DNA from: a virus
Reading direction: 5' to 3' (one strand)
Virus record (IMG/VR): IMGVR_UViG_3300042868_004208
Coordinates: 1 to 31,426 of that record
DNA length: 31,426 nucleotides
Position numbers and translations under genes: made by a program. Below, in pieces: positions 19,492 through 27,760 of the stretch. The notes beneath the pieces were generated by a model. It was not told the DNA's origin, did not search any database, and saw only the letters and a program-made list of their open reading frames with translations. Every line of letters begins with the position of its first letter. The first letter of the stretch is position 1.

Positions 19492-20110
19492 CGAAATCGA
19501 ACAACGCACCGACGAATGGTTTGCCGCCCGCCTGGGCAAAGTCACCGCGTCCAAGGTGGCCGACGTGATGGCCCGCACAAAATCGGGTTACAGCGCCAGC
19601 CGCGAAAACTACATGGCCCAACTGGTGGTCGAACAAATCACCGGCACACGCCAGGAATCGTTCAGCAACAGCGCCATGCAATGGGGAACCGACCAGGAAC
19701 CATTTGCCCGCGGCGCGTATGAAGCAACCAGCGGCAACATGGTGGAGGAAGTGGGCTTTATGAACCACCCGACCATCGCCATGGCTGGCGCGTCACCCGA
19801 CGGCCTGATTGGCGACGACGGATGCGTAGAAATCAAATGCCCCAACACGGCCACCATGATCGAAACGCTGTTGACCGGCGCCGTGCCGCAAAAGTATTTC
19901 ACGCAAATGCAAATGCAAATGGCCTGTGCTGGCCGCGCCTGGTGCGACTACGTGGTGTTTGATCCGCGGATGCCAGCCAAGGCGCAACTGTTCATTAAGC
20001 GCGTACCGCGTGACGATGTGTTTATCGCTGACATGGAAGCGGAAATTATCAAGTTCCTGGCCGAAACCGCGGTCAAGGTCGATCAACTGAAAAAAATCAT
20101 TGGGGAATAA
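19484..20110 (+). CDS. YqaJ-type (lambda Exo-like) recombination exonuclease
   Basis: 208 residues. QRTDEWFAARLGKVTASKVA is the typical YqaJ N-terminus. Catalytic motifs: Glu in WGTDQEPFAR (E72), Asp in ASPDGLIG (D106) and Glu/Lys in CVEIKCPN (E116, K118). Then YFTQMQMQMACAGRAWCDYV, with the conserved Q-x-Q-x-Q-[ML] pattern. ATG at 19484 follows AAAGGAAATGAAA and overlaps the ERF stop. It degrades one strand of DNA ends 5' to 3' to make tails for ERF. Confidence 0.94.
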   Translation: MSDEIEQRTDEWFAARLGKVTASKVADVMARTKSGYSASRENYMAQLVVEQITGTRQESFSNSAMQWGTDQEPFARGAYEATSGNMVEEVGFMNHPTIAMAGASPDGLIGDDGCVEIKCPNTATMIETLLTGAVPQKYFTQMQMQMACAGRAWCDYVVFDPRMPAKAQLFIKRVPRDDVFIADMEAEIIKFLAETAVKVDQLKKIIGE

Positions 20111-20113
20111 ATC

Positions 20114-20317
20114 ATGGCAGCAAAAAAACAACCATCAACTTACACAATTCAAAATTGCAACATTACAAACACCAGCGCGGCAAATGAACACACAAGGGCG
20201 GCAGTTGAAGCGCTTTCAAAAGCGGCTCAAGCAAATGCTGAAGCAATTTTGGCAATCGCAAATGCTTTAAAAGGTTCACCAGCAACTATCGAAACCGGCA
20301 TCAAATTGGGAGCATAA
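20114..20317 (+). CDS. Unknown small protein, 67 aa
   Basis: Begins MAAKKQPSTYTIQNCNITNT, followed by an Ala-rich amphipathic helix (ALSKAAQANAEAILAIANAL) that may oligomerise. It lies three bases after the exonuclease stop and three before the next gene, so it is part of the recombination operon. More AT-rich than its neighbours. No function recognised. Confidence 0.65.
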   Translation: MAAKKQPSTYTIQNCNITNTSAANEHTRAAVEALSKAAQANAEAILAIANALKGSPATIETGIKLGA

Positions 20318-20320
20318 ATC

Positions 20321-20599
20321 ATGGCAAAACTTATCAACGAAATCACCGTCATCACCGGCACGTACACCAACGCGCAACAGCAGCAAAAAAACCGTTACCA
20401 GCGCATCGGTTCGATCATCGAAACCAAGAACGGGCCGATGCTCAAAATTGACGTGATCCCCCTCAAAGAGGGCGGTTGGGACGGCTGGGCATACATCAAC
20501 GAACCACGCGAACGCGACGACCAGCCGCAGCAGCGCGGTCGCCAGGCGCCGCAAAGCAGCGGGTTTGACGACATGAACGACGACTTGCCAAACTTCTAA
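20321..20599 (+). CDS. Possible small single-stranded-DNA-binding protein, 92 aa
   Basis: MAKLINEITVITGTYTNAQQ, then NRYQRIGSIIETKNGPMLKI and DVIPLKEGGWDGWAYINEP, form a five-strand-like beta pattern compatible with a short OB fold. After a Gln/Arg-rich linker it ends FDDMNDDLPNF, an acidic tail with a terminal Pro and Phe like the DDDIPF tip of bacterial SSB that docks partner proteins. Position after ERF and exonuclease fits. It is shorter than normal SSB, and the call rests on pattern and tail only. Confidence 0.6.
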   Translation: MAKLINEITVITGTYTNAQQQQKNRYQRIGSIIETKNGPMLKIDVIPLKEGGWDGWAYINEPRERDDQPQQRGRQAPQSSGFDDMNDDLPNF

Positions 20600-20608
20600 G
20601 GGGCTGTC

Positions 20609-21121
20609 ATGCAGTTGGATTTTTTTGGTGATGCTGAACACTACCTGGCGCAACTAAAAACCAACTGGCGGGCCACCATTGAAAGCGACGGGGGCCACTG
20701 CCCCTGTTGCGACAAGTGGGGCAAGATTTCCCCCTTCACCATCACTGAAACACACGCCTTGGCCCTGTTATGGCTGTCCAAGGCGCCGTGTGACAGTGAC
20801 GGGTGGGTGGACGTACCGCCAATTGCACCGGCCTGGATGCTGCGGGGCAAAAACTACACGACGATGGCCAAGTGGGGGCTTATCGAACAGGGTGGCCACG
20901 ATGACACATCAAAGCGGTCGGACGGGTTTTGGCGCGTGACTGCAAAGGGCTTGCACTTTTTGTGCGGAACCATTACCGTTCCGAAAAAGGCTTTCATCTA
21001 CAACAACAAGGTGCAAGGCTGGTCTGACGAATGCGTGTCGTTCAGGGATTGCTTTGGCCGACACTTTGATTATGCGGAAGTCATGTCGGAAAATTTCAAC
21101 CTAAATGCCATCAAACTCTGA
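20609..21121 (+). CDS. Unknown protein with zinc-knuckle-like motif, 170 aa
   Basis: After QLDFFGDAEHYLAQLKTNWR comes HCPCCDKWGKISPFTITETH, where the C-x2-C pair and a nearby His could bind zinc. HALALLWLSKAPCDSDGWVD and WMLRGKNYTTMAKWGLIEQG look like a winged-helix domain, followed by WRVTAKGLHFLCGTITVPKK. It resembles uncharacterised proteins encoded near phage recombination genes. Could be a DNA-binding regulator or accessory of recombination; no firm function. Confidence 0.75.
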   Translation: MQLDFFGDAEHYLAQLKTNWRATIESDGGHCPCCDKWGKISPFTITETHALALLWLSKAPCDSDGWVDVPPIAPAWMLRGKNYTTMAKWGLIEQGGHDDTSKRSDGFWRVTAKGLHFLCGTITVPKKAFIYNNKVQGWSDECVSFRDCFGRHFDYAEVMSENFNLNAIKL

Positions 21122-21346
21122 ATGCCCACCATGCAACATGAATTGCAACCAGGGGCGCAACTGTCCGAAACGGATTGGGTGTGTCCCTTTTGTTACGCGT
21201 CCGGCTGCCCCGATCCGGTGGGCTGCAAAAATTTGGCACTTCGCAACCAGGTGCTGGAGGAAGTTGCCAAGGAATTTGACAAAATGAAAAGCCTGGGCGA
21301 CACCGCAGCGTCGTTTGCGGTGTTCGTCAGGAACATGAAGCGTTAA
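21122..21346 (+). CDS. Cys-rich small protein, 74 aa, last gene of early operon
   Basis: VCPFCYASGCPDPVGCKN gives C-x2-C-x4-C-x5-C, probably one zinc site; a helical rest ends ASFAVFVRNMKR. The ATG follows the previous TGA directly; a second ATG three codons on is also possible. It ends 4 bases inside the converging endolysin gene on the other strand. Function not recognised. Confidence 0.65.
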   Translation: MPTMQHELQPGAQLSETDWVCPFCYASGCPDPVGCKNLALRNQVLEEVAKEFDKMKSLGDTAASFAVFVRNMKR

Positions 21347-21780
21347 GCGAACGGCCTGGCGCCAGCCTTGTCGATAATCAGGGCTTGCTTGCGCGGTGCG
21401 GTCGAATCAGTGTTAGGTACGCTGATATGCGTCCAGCGGTCAAACTCGCGAATCACCTGGTCGTACCCGATGCCGCTTGCAATGACGGCTTTCACCACCT
21501 GGTCAGGCGTCATGCCTGGCACACGAATATCGGCTGCACAACCAATGCGGTGCTGGCTGGTGTCCTTGCTGCCAACGGCATCGTTGACGCGCTTGCTGCG
21601 AAATGCGCTGTTGACCATGATGGGCTTACCGCCCAACACGACCTTAACTTGCTCCAGGAAATCAGCCAGGCGCGTCAAGTTGGCCAACTCGGCGTCGGTG
21701 GGGCTGTTGTCCCATCCGTTGCGCTCGGCTGTTTCGGATACGGTCAATTCTTCCAAAGTGAAATGTGGCGTCAGGTTCAT
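21343..21780 (-). CDS. Endolysin, M15-type peptidase
   Basis: 145 residues. HFTLEELTVSETAERNGWDN is a typical start of phage M15_3 peptidases. The zinc and catalytic signature is SQHRIGCAADIRV (His77, Asp84), then THISV with His118 as third zinc ligand; SAFRSKRVNDAVGS precedes it. It cleaves peptide cross-links of peptidoglycan (L-Ala-D-Glu or D-Ala type not determinable). No signal peptide, so it needs the holin. It overlaps the holin gene by four bases and ends the leftward late operon. Confidence 0.92.
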   Translation of the reverse strand: MNLTPHFTLEELTVSETAERNGWDNSPTDAELANLTRLADFLEQVKVVLGGKPIMVNSAFRSKRVNDAVGSKDTSQHRIGCAADIRVPGMTPDQVVKAVIASGIGYDQVIREFDRWTHISVPNTDSTAPRKQALIIDKAGARPFA

Positions 21781-22187
21781 TTTTTGGCTTTCATGTCAAC
21801 GATTTTTTCCAGTGTGCGGCCACCAAAGTAAAACGACATCACCAGCATCCCCCACTGGCCCAGCAGCGTAACGTATGCCTCGTTGGCGTCGTAGTTAAAC
21901 GCCGACATCATGGCAAACACAAAGTAGCCCACAAAGATGGCCACCAGGGTCATGGGGCGGATGTTTTTGGACAGCCAAGAATCCGACGACATATCGGCTT
22001 TCAGGCGGTCGGTCAGGTTGTTTTGCTCGGTCTTGTACAGGTCGGTGTCGTTGGCCATCTTGGCCAGTTCGCCCGACTGCGCCAGCGTGGCCAGTTCCAG
22101 TTGCGCCTTGGCCTTGGCTTCAGGATCGGGAATCAGTTTGTCAATCAGCTTGCCGCCGACATCAAGCAATGCGGTTAATGGAAACAT
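21777..22187 (-). CDS. Holin, 3TM gene-transfer-agent type
   Basis: 136 residues. The start FPLTALLDVGGKLIDKLIPD, with PEAKAKAQLELATLAQSGEL, then an amphipathic stretch, followed by WLSKNIRPMTLVAIFVGYFV, is typical of the holin family first described for gene transfer agents. Hydrophobic segments lie around residues 78-96 and 107-122. It permeabilises the inner membrane to free the endolysin encoded next. Confidence 0.85.
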   Translation of the reverse strand: MFPLTALLDVGGKLIDKLIPDPEAKAKAQLELATLAQSGELAKMANDTDLYKTEQNNLTDRLKADMSSDSWLSKNIRPMTLVAIFVGYFVFAMMSAFNYDANEAYVTLLGQWGMLVMSFYFGGRTLEKIVDMKAKK

Positions 22188-22190
22188 GGC

Positions 22191-22610
22191 TTACCCCTTT
22201 GATGCTGTTACGGTGTCGTCGCCTTTGGACACGGTGACCTTTTCGCCTTCCACGGTGACTTTCATCGGCTGCTCTTTGCGATCCAGTTTGTCCAGTTTGT
22301 CGATCAACTGTTTCATCACTTCAAACTCTGGCTTTTCCTGTTTGGCGTTGGCGCCAGCAATCCCGTTTAGCATGGAAATCAAAGCGGTCAACGATGCACC
22401 CAAAAGGCCCATCACGGCGGCGATCTTGTCTTTGTCCAACACCAGGCTGGACGCAACCCCAATGGCCACAATCAGCGTGATGTAAAACAGGCCGTGTTTA
22501 CCGATGGCGCGGCCAGCAACGTCCTTGGCGGGCGATGTGGCTTCCAGCTTGCTCAACTCGACCCTGGCCTGGGCCTTAATCAATTCAATCTCGTGTGTTT
22601 GCTCAGTCAC
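22191..22610 (-). CDS. Small membrane protein of the lysis cassette, 139 aa
   Basis: An N-terminal helix (IELIKAQARVELSKLEATSP) is followed by two hydrophobic segments (LFYITLIVAIGVASSLVL; IAAVMGLLGASLTALISML) and a charged C-terminus ending TVTASKG. Position between two lysis-type genes suggests a second holin, antiholin or spanin-related role. No family named; adjacency is the main evidence. Confidence 0.7.
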   Translation of the reverse strand: MTEQTHEIELIKAQARVELSKLEATSPAKDVAGRAIGKHGLFYITLIVAIGVASSLVLDKDKIAAVMGLLGASLTALISMLNGIAGANAKQEKPEFEVMKQLIDKLDKLDRKEQPMKVTVEGEKVTVSKGDDTVTASKG

Positions 22611-22611
22611 G

Positions 22612-22854
22612 TCAGTTCCCTTTCATCCAGCTAAATGTAAATCCTACCGCGCTGGAAATGAACGACACAAACGCCATTCCAGCCCAAAAGCCCCCGCGGC
22701 CCTGGTTGGCCAGCGCCACCAGTTTTTCCAGGTTGCCTTCCATCTTTTCCATTTGTTTTTCCATGGCGTCAAATCGGCGCTCGTAGTTCTGCACCTTTTC
22801 CCACAACACGCCATATTTCACAGGATCAATTCCGGATTCATCAAACTGCGCCAT
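22612..22854 (-). CDS. XhlA-like coiled-coil membrane protein, 80 aa
   Basis: Residues ~18-50 form a coiled coil (VLWEKVQNYERRFDAMEKQM, then EKMEGNLEKLVALA) and residues ~55-74 one hydrophobic helix (GFWAGMAFVSFISSAVGFTF), then a WMKGN tail. Coiled coil followed by a C-terminal membrane helix is the XhlA/haemolysin-type plan found in phage lysis cassettes. ATG 22854 with AAGGA is preferred to GTG one codon earlier. Lysis regulator or attachment role is inferred. Confidence 0.7.
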   Translation of the reverse strand: MAQFDESGIDPVKYGVLWEKVQNYERRFDAMEKQMEKMEGNLEKLVALANQGRGGFWAGMAFVSFISSAVGFTFSWMKGN

Positions 22855-22864
22855 CACGCATTCC

Positions 22865-25471
22865 TTAATCTAATGTTGGATCAATTCGTGGCGGGGCAAC
22901 AATGTCAACCCTTGGCGGCTGCCCTTGGCGGCTGACTTCGGACAACGTGCTTCCGGCGCCTGGTTTCAATGCTTTTTCGGCTTCGCGACGTTCGCGGGCA
23001 GAACGAATAACGCGCCGTCCTTCGCTGCCAATTGGATAACCAAAAGTTTTTAAGCCAATGATGTTTCCGGTTTGCTCCAAAGTTCCAGCAGCCTTTTCAG
23101 CCATGTATCCAACCAGGGTGTTGGAATTGTTGACAAACGATCCGCGTGGTTGAAACTGCGAATACGCAGCCACGTTGCCCAATGTCTTCAGTTGCAACTG
23201 GCTTTCAGGGTCAAAGATGGCCCCAAATTTTTTAAAGTCGTCCAACTGTTTGATGGCCTTGTTGTAGTTGGCCTGGCTGAAATTGCCTTTGCCGTCCACA
23301 ATTCCCGCCTTGTCTGATAGGTGGTTGATTGTTCCAGCCTTGATGTGCTGGTGGCCCAATGAATCACGACCCAAGGTGTCGATCATCGTGTTGATGTTTT
23401 TGTTGTCGCCGTTGATGATAAATTTGTTGAAATATTTATCAGCGGATACAGCGTCAGTAACCGCAGCTTTGTAGGCTGGGTCTTTTTTCAACGCATCAAA
23501 ACGGGCTTTAGCCAAATCACGCGCTTTGTCTGCAACGGGTTTAAGCGCCGCAGCTTCGCCTTTTAACGGCAAATTTTCCATGGCTTCGCGAATTACGCCC
23601 ACGGCAAATTCTCTGTTTCCATCGCCAGCCCGCGCTGCTTTTCTTCCTTCAGCAGCCAGGTTGGTTCGCAATGCCTCAAATTGCTCAAACGTCATCGGCT
23701 CGCCTTCGCGAAACCTTTTCAAATCAGCAGCAATTTCCGGCGGCACAAAATTGGTTTTCAATTTTTTGGCCAACATTGCGTCAGCGTTGCGAACAATTGC
23801 TTGCCCATCAACAGGAAATTGCCCGCCGTTCGCGTCTTCCAATGCTTTGTAGGCTGCGGAAATCTCGACGTTTCTTGTGTCGTCCAGGGCTTTGTACGCG
23901 TTAATCAACGCTTCGCTAGATTCAATCGTTTTGGTGGCGTACACGTCGGGCGCTGCGCGTTCGCGAATCAACGGCACGTTGTCCACCAGTTGCTGGTTTT
24001 GTTCGTTGAAACGACGTGCAAATTCTGGCTGGCTACCGCGCAAGTTTTGTTCGCGAGACAACTTCACAACGTCAGCCGTGGCTTGGCCTTCCGTCAAACG
24101 AACAGGGACAGGCAGCGAATCAGCTTCCAAGTGACGCAACACCACGGGCGTGTTCACTTTGTCCAGCGGCATATTGCCGTACAACTGTTGAAATTCAGGT
24201 GTTGCAGTGGTCAAAGCCTGGCGAATGATGGTTGCGTCTGGTGTACCAGCAGCGCCCACGCTTGCGCGGCCTGGGGGCTTGATTGCACTGACGGCTGCAC
24301 CAGGGGCCGCAGCGCCTGGGGGCATAGGTTGGCCTGGGGCGCCCAGCGTTGGCGCCCTAGGCGGCATTCTGGTGGTTCCTGGTGCTATTGCCTCAACGGT
24401 TGCACCGACGCCGCGCTGAACGGCTGCGGGCGTCACGTCCTTGGTGGCTTGCAAAACCTTTCCACCGGCTTGCTTTACCGCTTGGCCAGCCATGCCGACT
24501 TCGCGCTGCACAGTTTTGCTGAACGGGGCCGCAGTCAGGCCCAATTCCATGTAGTACTGCACTTCCTGTTTGGGAATGCCTGTTTGTTTGCTGATCCAAT
24601 CGGCGCCCTTGTCCACGTTTTCGCCAATAAACTGCATGATGCGTTGGGTGGCTTCGCCTTTGTATTCTGGCGTTTCAGTGATGCCAAACGCTTTGCCAAA
24701 CGGCCTGTCAATGGCGCTGACAACTTTGCCCTTGGTGGCTTCGGCTTCCTCTGGTGTTTGGCCAGCAGCGCGGGCGCCAGCATAAGTGACCATGCCAGCC
24801 ACGCCTGGCACAACGCCGGTGATCGTGTCGGCCAAGGCGGCGCTGGATCGCAAAAACGATGTGACCTTGCTGGCCACTTTGCCTTTGGGTGGCGGCTCGT
24901 TAAATGCGTCGGCCACCGCGGCGTTCACCGCGTCGGGTTTCATCAGGTCGTCAACGCTCAGTTGGCCAGGCGTTTGGGCTGGCTGGCCGCTAGGCTTGGC
25001 TGACGCTGTGGCGCCGCCAGTGACTTTGCTGACGTACTCGATGGGGTCTTTGGTGACAAACCCGCCGTAATCCTTCAACGCCAGTTCAATGTTGCCGTTG
25101 TGACGCTGGGCCAGCCTTCCCAAATACTGCCTGGCAGCTTCGCGGGATTCGTTTTCATCAAACGGATTGAATTTAATCCCTTGCTTGTGCAACATTTGAA
25201 CCGTATCAGGCATGAATTGATACGGCCCCATGGCCTTGGTTTTTTTGTTGATTGCAAACGTGTCACCGCCGCTTTCAACTTTTCTCAGGCTGTCCAAAAG
25301 TTGGTCTGAAATGACAACGTTGGGACGACTGCCAGGGGCCGCTGCGGGGGTTGCTGGCGCTGCCTGGGGCTTTGCCGCTGCTTGAGGCTTTGCCGTCGGC
25401 TTGATCTTTACGCCAAGGGCATCGCCCACCGCGGCATCAATTTGTGCGGGGTCAAACATTTCAGTAGCCAT
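22865..25471 (-). CDS. Ejection protein with lytic transglycosylase domain, 868 aa
   Basis: After a Pro/Ala-rich start (residues 20-50) comes an SLT-type domain: DSLRKVESGGDTFAINKKTK with catalytic Glu66, MGPYQFMPDTV (81-91) and the supporting LGRLAQRHNGNIELALKDYG. The remaining ~700 residues are mostly helical, with a Gly/Pro/Ala linker (~360-410). It resembles the large internal virion proteins that are ejected with DNA and form or clear a path through the cell wall; in P22 the equivalents are gp16 and gp20. Its stop lies 11 bases from the lysis genes and its start overlaps the 538-residue gene by one base. Confidence 0.83.
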   Translation of the reverse strand: MATEMFDPAQIDAAVGDALGVKIKPTAKPQAAAKPQAAPATPAAAPGSRPNVVISDQLLDSLRKVESGGDTFAINKKTKAMGPYQFMPDTVQMLHKQGIKFNPFDENESREAARQYLGRLAQRHNGNIELALKDYGGFVTKDPIEYVSKVTGGATASAKPSGQPAQTPGQLSVDDLMKPDAVNAAVADAFNEPPPKGKVASKVTSFLRSSAALADTITGVVPGVAGMVTYAGARAAGQTPEEAEATKGKVVSAIDRPFGKAFGITETPEYKGEATQRIMQFIGENVDKGADWISKQTGIPKQEVQYYMELGLTAAPFSKTVQREVGMAGQAVKQAGGKVLQATKDVTPAAVQRGVGATVEAIAPGTTRMPPRAPTLGAPGQPMPPGAAAPGAAVSAIKPPGRASVGAAGTPDATIIRQALTTATPEFQQLYGNMPLDKVNTPVVLRHLEADSLPVPVRLTEGQATADVVKLSREQNLRGSQPEFARRFNEQNQQLVDNVPLIRERAAPDVYATKTIESSEALINAYKALDDTRNVEISAAYKALEDANGGQFPVDGQAIVRNADAMLAKKLKTNFVPPEIAADLKRFREGEPMTFEQFEALRTNLAAEGRKAARAGDGNREFAVGVIREAMENLPLKGEAAALKPVADKARDLAKARFDALKKDPAYKAAVTDAVSADKYFNKFIINGDNKNINTMIDTLGRDSLGHQHIKAGTINHLSDKAGIVDGKGNFSQANYNKAIKQLDDFKKFGAIFDPESQLQLKTLGNVAAYSQFQPRGSFVNNSNTLVGYMAEKAAGTLEQTGNIIGLKTFGYPIGSEGRRVIRSARERREAEKALKPGAGSTLSEVSRQGQPPRVDIVAPPRIDPTLD

Positions 25472-27087
25472 TACTGCCCCTTAATCAATTGCTGCATTCT
25501 GACGATGTTGTCTGTCAGGCGCTTGTAACCAGGCGTGTTCGGGCCACCGGCTGCATTTACAACTTCAACAATTGCTTGCTTGTCGTTGTTTTTGATGGCG
25601 TCGAACAAACGCACGGCGTTGATGTCCACGGTCTGCGACCACCTGTTCTGAAAATCACGCGCCGCAAACGGATCGTTGGATTTGCCAAACGAATTTTGGA
25701 CGCCCTGGTTAAACAGGTCGGTGGCGGTGGACAACGCACGGTTGACGCGGGCAGTCTGTTTGATCGCTGGCGCTGTCCAACTGGTTGTTCCGGAAATCTC
25801 GCCAGCAATGCCGCGGGCGGCGTCCGTACTGCCAAGGCCCGACGAATTGGCCAGCGATGCGGTTTGCAGCGCCATGTAGTGGCCCAATTGGTTCAGGTTG
25901 GTTGCGTTGTCGCTGGTAAATGGAATTGCCGCATAACCGCCGGTCAAATTGCCCACAAAACTGGCGCCCTTACCGGTTATCACGTCGTCGGCCAATTTGA
26001 TGATCTGGTTGTTGTTGAACGTCTGCAATGGCACTTGCTGGGCTGCTGTCATGCTGTTAACGCGCAAGTCGTTGGCCGCTTGCATAGTTTGCGGCGTTTC
26101 GCCTGGGCGCAAACGTGCCACGGGTGTTGTGCCCCCAGCGGGTGGCAATGGTTGGCCCTGAACGGCTTGCGGCGGCATTGGGCCACCAACTTGCACACTT
26201 GGGGCGCCAGGCGCCGGTGAAACAGGGCGTTGCATTTGACCGCCAGGCAGTTCGCCAGCGCCAGGCGTACCCGTGCCAGCGCGTTGGCCAACAAATCGAC
26301 CGTTGGCGTCGAACACGTTGACGATGGGGTTGTTGTTGACGTCCACTTGACCCGTCGGCACTTCGCGGCTGCCTGGGGGCAATTGCGCGGTGACCAAAGG
26401 CGTTTGGCCAACGGTAATAGTGGGCGCCTCGCCAGCCACAGATGGGCGGGTAGTGGTTGGAAACGTGGCGGCGCCGGTGCTGGCCGTGCCAGCCTGGGGG
26501 GCGAATGTTGTTTGTTGCTGCGCGGGGTTCAGCAAAGAATTGGCGCCGGAAATGGCCAGCGACGGCAAATCAGCGTCACCAGGCAAAACGTCAATTGTGG
26601 TTTTGTAAGCCCCCACCAAGTTTTTCAAATCAGGGTTGTTGGGGTTTTCTTTGACCAACTGATCCAACTCGGCCATGTAAGCGCGTTTGTCTTTGACGCC
26701 AAGGCGCCCCATAAGGGACAGCCGCGACGCAATCATTTCGCGCTGCGTTTGCGTCAGGTTCTGGCTGGCTTGCAGCGCGGTGGTTTGTGCGTTGCCCAGC
26801 GTGGTGTATTTTTGCATCCAATCGGCGCCGGTCAGCGGGGCAATTCTTGGAATCTCGGCGTTCAGCTTGTTGATGTCCACGCGGCCTTCCGTTTGGAAGT
26901 TTTCGGGGCGCTTCAAATATTCGGTGATGCGGTTGCGCTCTTGTTCCTTTTGCTGCTCCAGGGTCAGGGCGATGCCCTCTTGCTGGTACTGCTGGGCGCC
27001 ACGCGCAAAGTTCATCATCTCGCCTAGGCTCATACCTGGCACGGGTTTGATTTGGCTTGCAACAGGGGTTACGCTTAAATCTGCCAT
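25471..27087 (-). CDS. Putative DNA ejection protein, 538 aa
   Basis: The N-terminal ~180 residues are helical and Gln-rich (EMMNFARGAQQYQQEGIALT; LTLEQQKEQERNRITEYLKR). Residues ~185-335 are Pro/Gly/Thr-rich and probably disordered. The last 200 residues are helical again (RVNSMTAAQQVPLQTFNNNQ, end MQQLIKGQ). No enzyme motif. The order gp7-like, this, SLT protein parallels the P22 ejection trio 7-20-16, so a gp20-like role is likely from position. One-base overlap with the SLT gene. Confidence 0.75.
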   Translation of the reverse strand: MADLSVTPVASQIKPVPGMSLGEMMNFARGAQQYQQEGIALTLEQQKEQERNRITEYLKRPENFQTEGRVDINKLNAEIPRIAPLTGADWMQKYTTLGNAQTTALQASQNLTQTQREMIASRLSLMGRLGVKDKRAYMAELDQLVKENPNNPDLKNLVGAYKTTIDVLPGDADLPSLAISGANSLLNPAQQQTTFAPQAGTASTGAATFPTTTRPSVAGEAPTITVGQTPLVTAQLPPGSREVPTGQVDVNNNPIVNVFDANGRFVGQRAGTGTPGAGELPGGQMQRPVSPAPGAPSVQVGGPMPPQAVQGQPLPPAGGTTPVARLRPGETPQTMQAANDLRVNSMTAAQQVPLQTFNNNQIIKLADDVITGKGASFVGNLTGGYAAIPFTSDNATNLNQLGHYMALQTASLANSSGLGSTDAARGIAGEISGTTSWTAPAIKQTARVNRALSTATDLFNQGVQNSFGKSNDPFAARDFQNRWSQTVDINAVRLFDAIKNNDKQAIVEVVNAAGGPNTPGYKRLTDNIVRMQQLIKGQ

Positions 27088-27097
27088 GTTCTTGTCC

Positions 27098-27760
27098 TTA
27101 TGCGACGGGTACGGTTGCGGGACGGTTTAGCAGCGAATACATCAACGCGCTGTTTCCGGCGTTTCCAAATGCGTTAGCGTATGCGTTGGCCGACCCGACT
27201 TGGCCAGCGGCAATAGCCGATGCACCACCAATTGCAGCCTGGCCAATGTTGCCAGCAGCCGCTGTGCCAGCAACGTTGGTTTGCGTTTGCGCGGTTTGGC
27301 CAATGCCAGCGATGCCCGCCAGGGTGTTGTAAATGTTTTGGCGTTGCGCGATGACTTGCGGCATGGCCGTGCCAAGCGTGTAGTCCATTGCAAATTTTTG
27401 CGATGCGCGATCTACGTTTGAACCAGGGCTGCCCACGTTCATGTTTTGACGCGTGGCCCCAACGCCTTGTTCGATGGCAAACTGGTAACCAGGCAAGCCC
27501 AAAATTTCCTCACGGGAAACGGGCGCCGTCAGGCCAGGCAGCATTTCGCCAATGCGGGTTAGGGCGCCATAACCAGCTTCGCGATAAGGCCGCTGCTGCT
27601 GGTTGATGACGTCAAACATTTCGCGCTGTTGGTCAGCGGCGTATTGGGCTGCACCAGCCTGTGTTTGCGCCGCCGATTTTGCGGCGCTTGACTGCATACC
27701 GGCGCCAATTAATCCAGCGCCAGCCCCCAAAAGTAATGCGGTTCCGGTTCCGATTGCCAT
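27098..27760 (-). CDS. DNA ejection (transfer) protein, P22 gp7-like
   Basis: 220 residues, close to P22 gp7 (229). The hydrophobic, glycine-rich N-terminus (GTALLLGAGAGLIGAGMQSS) then AAKSAAQTQAGAAQYAADQQ and QRPYREAGYGALTRIGEM, followed by LPGYQFAIEQGVGATRQNM, are hallmarks of this family of ejected membrane-active proteins. C-terminal part is Ala/Gly/Asn-rich. It probably inserts in the host envelope on ejection. ATG overlaps the stop of the acetyltransferase gene by one base. Confidence 0.85.
   Translation of the reverse strand: MAIGTGTALLLGAGAGLIGAGMQSSAAKSAAQTQAGAAQYAADQQREMFDVINQQQRPYREAGYGALTRIGEMLPGLTAPVSREEILGLPGYQFAIEQGVGATRQNMNVGSPGSNVDRASQKFAMDYTLGTAMPQVIAQRQNIYNTLAGIAGIGQTAQTQTNVAGTAAAGNIGQAAIGGASAIAAGQVGSANAYANAFGNAGNSALMYSLLNRPATVPVA

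Noticed and set aside
21301-21322. Inverted repeat CACCGCA ... TGCGGTG near the meeting point of the two operons
   Set aside because: Lies within the 74-residue coding gene and has no T-tract on either strand, so a terminator call is not justified.
23681-25003. 440-codon open frame on the plus strand opposite the SLT ejection gene
   Set aside because: Its translation is Arg/Cys/His/Gln-rich with no family pattern, and the opposite frame has clear SLT motifs. It is an antisense shadow of codon bias.
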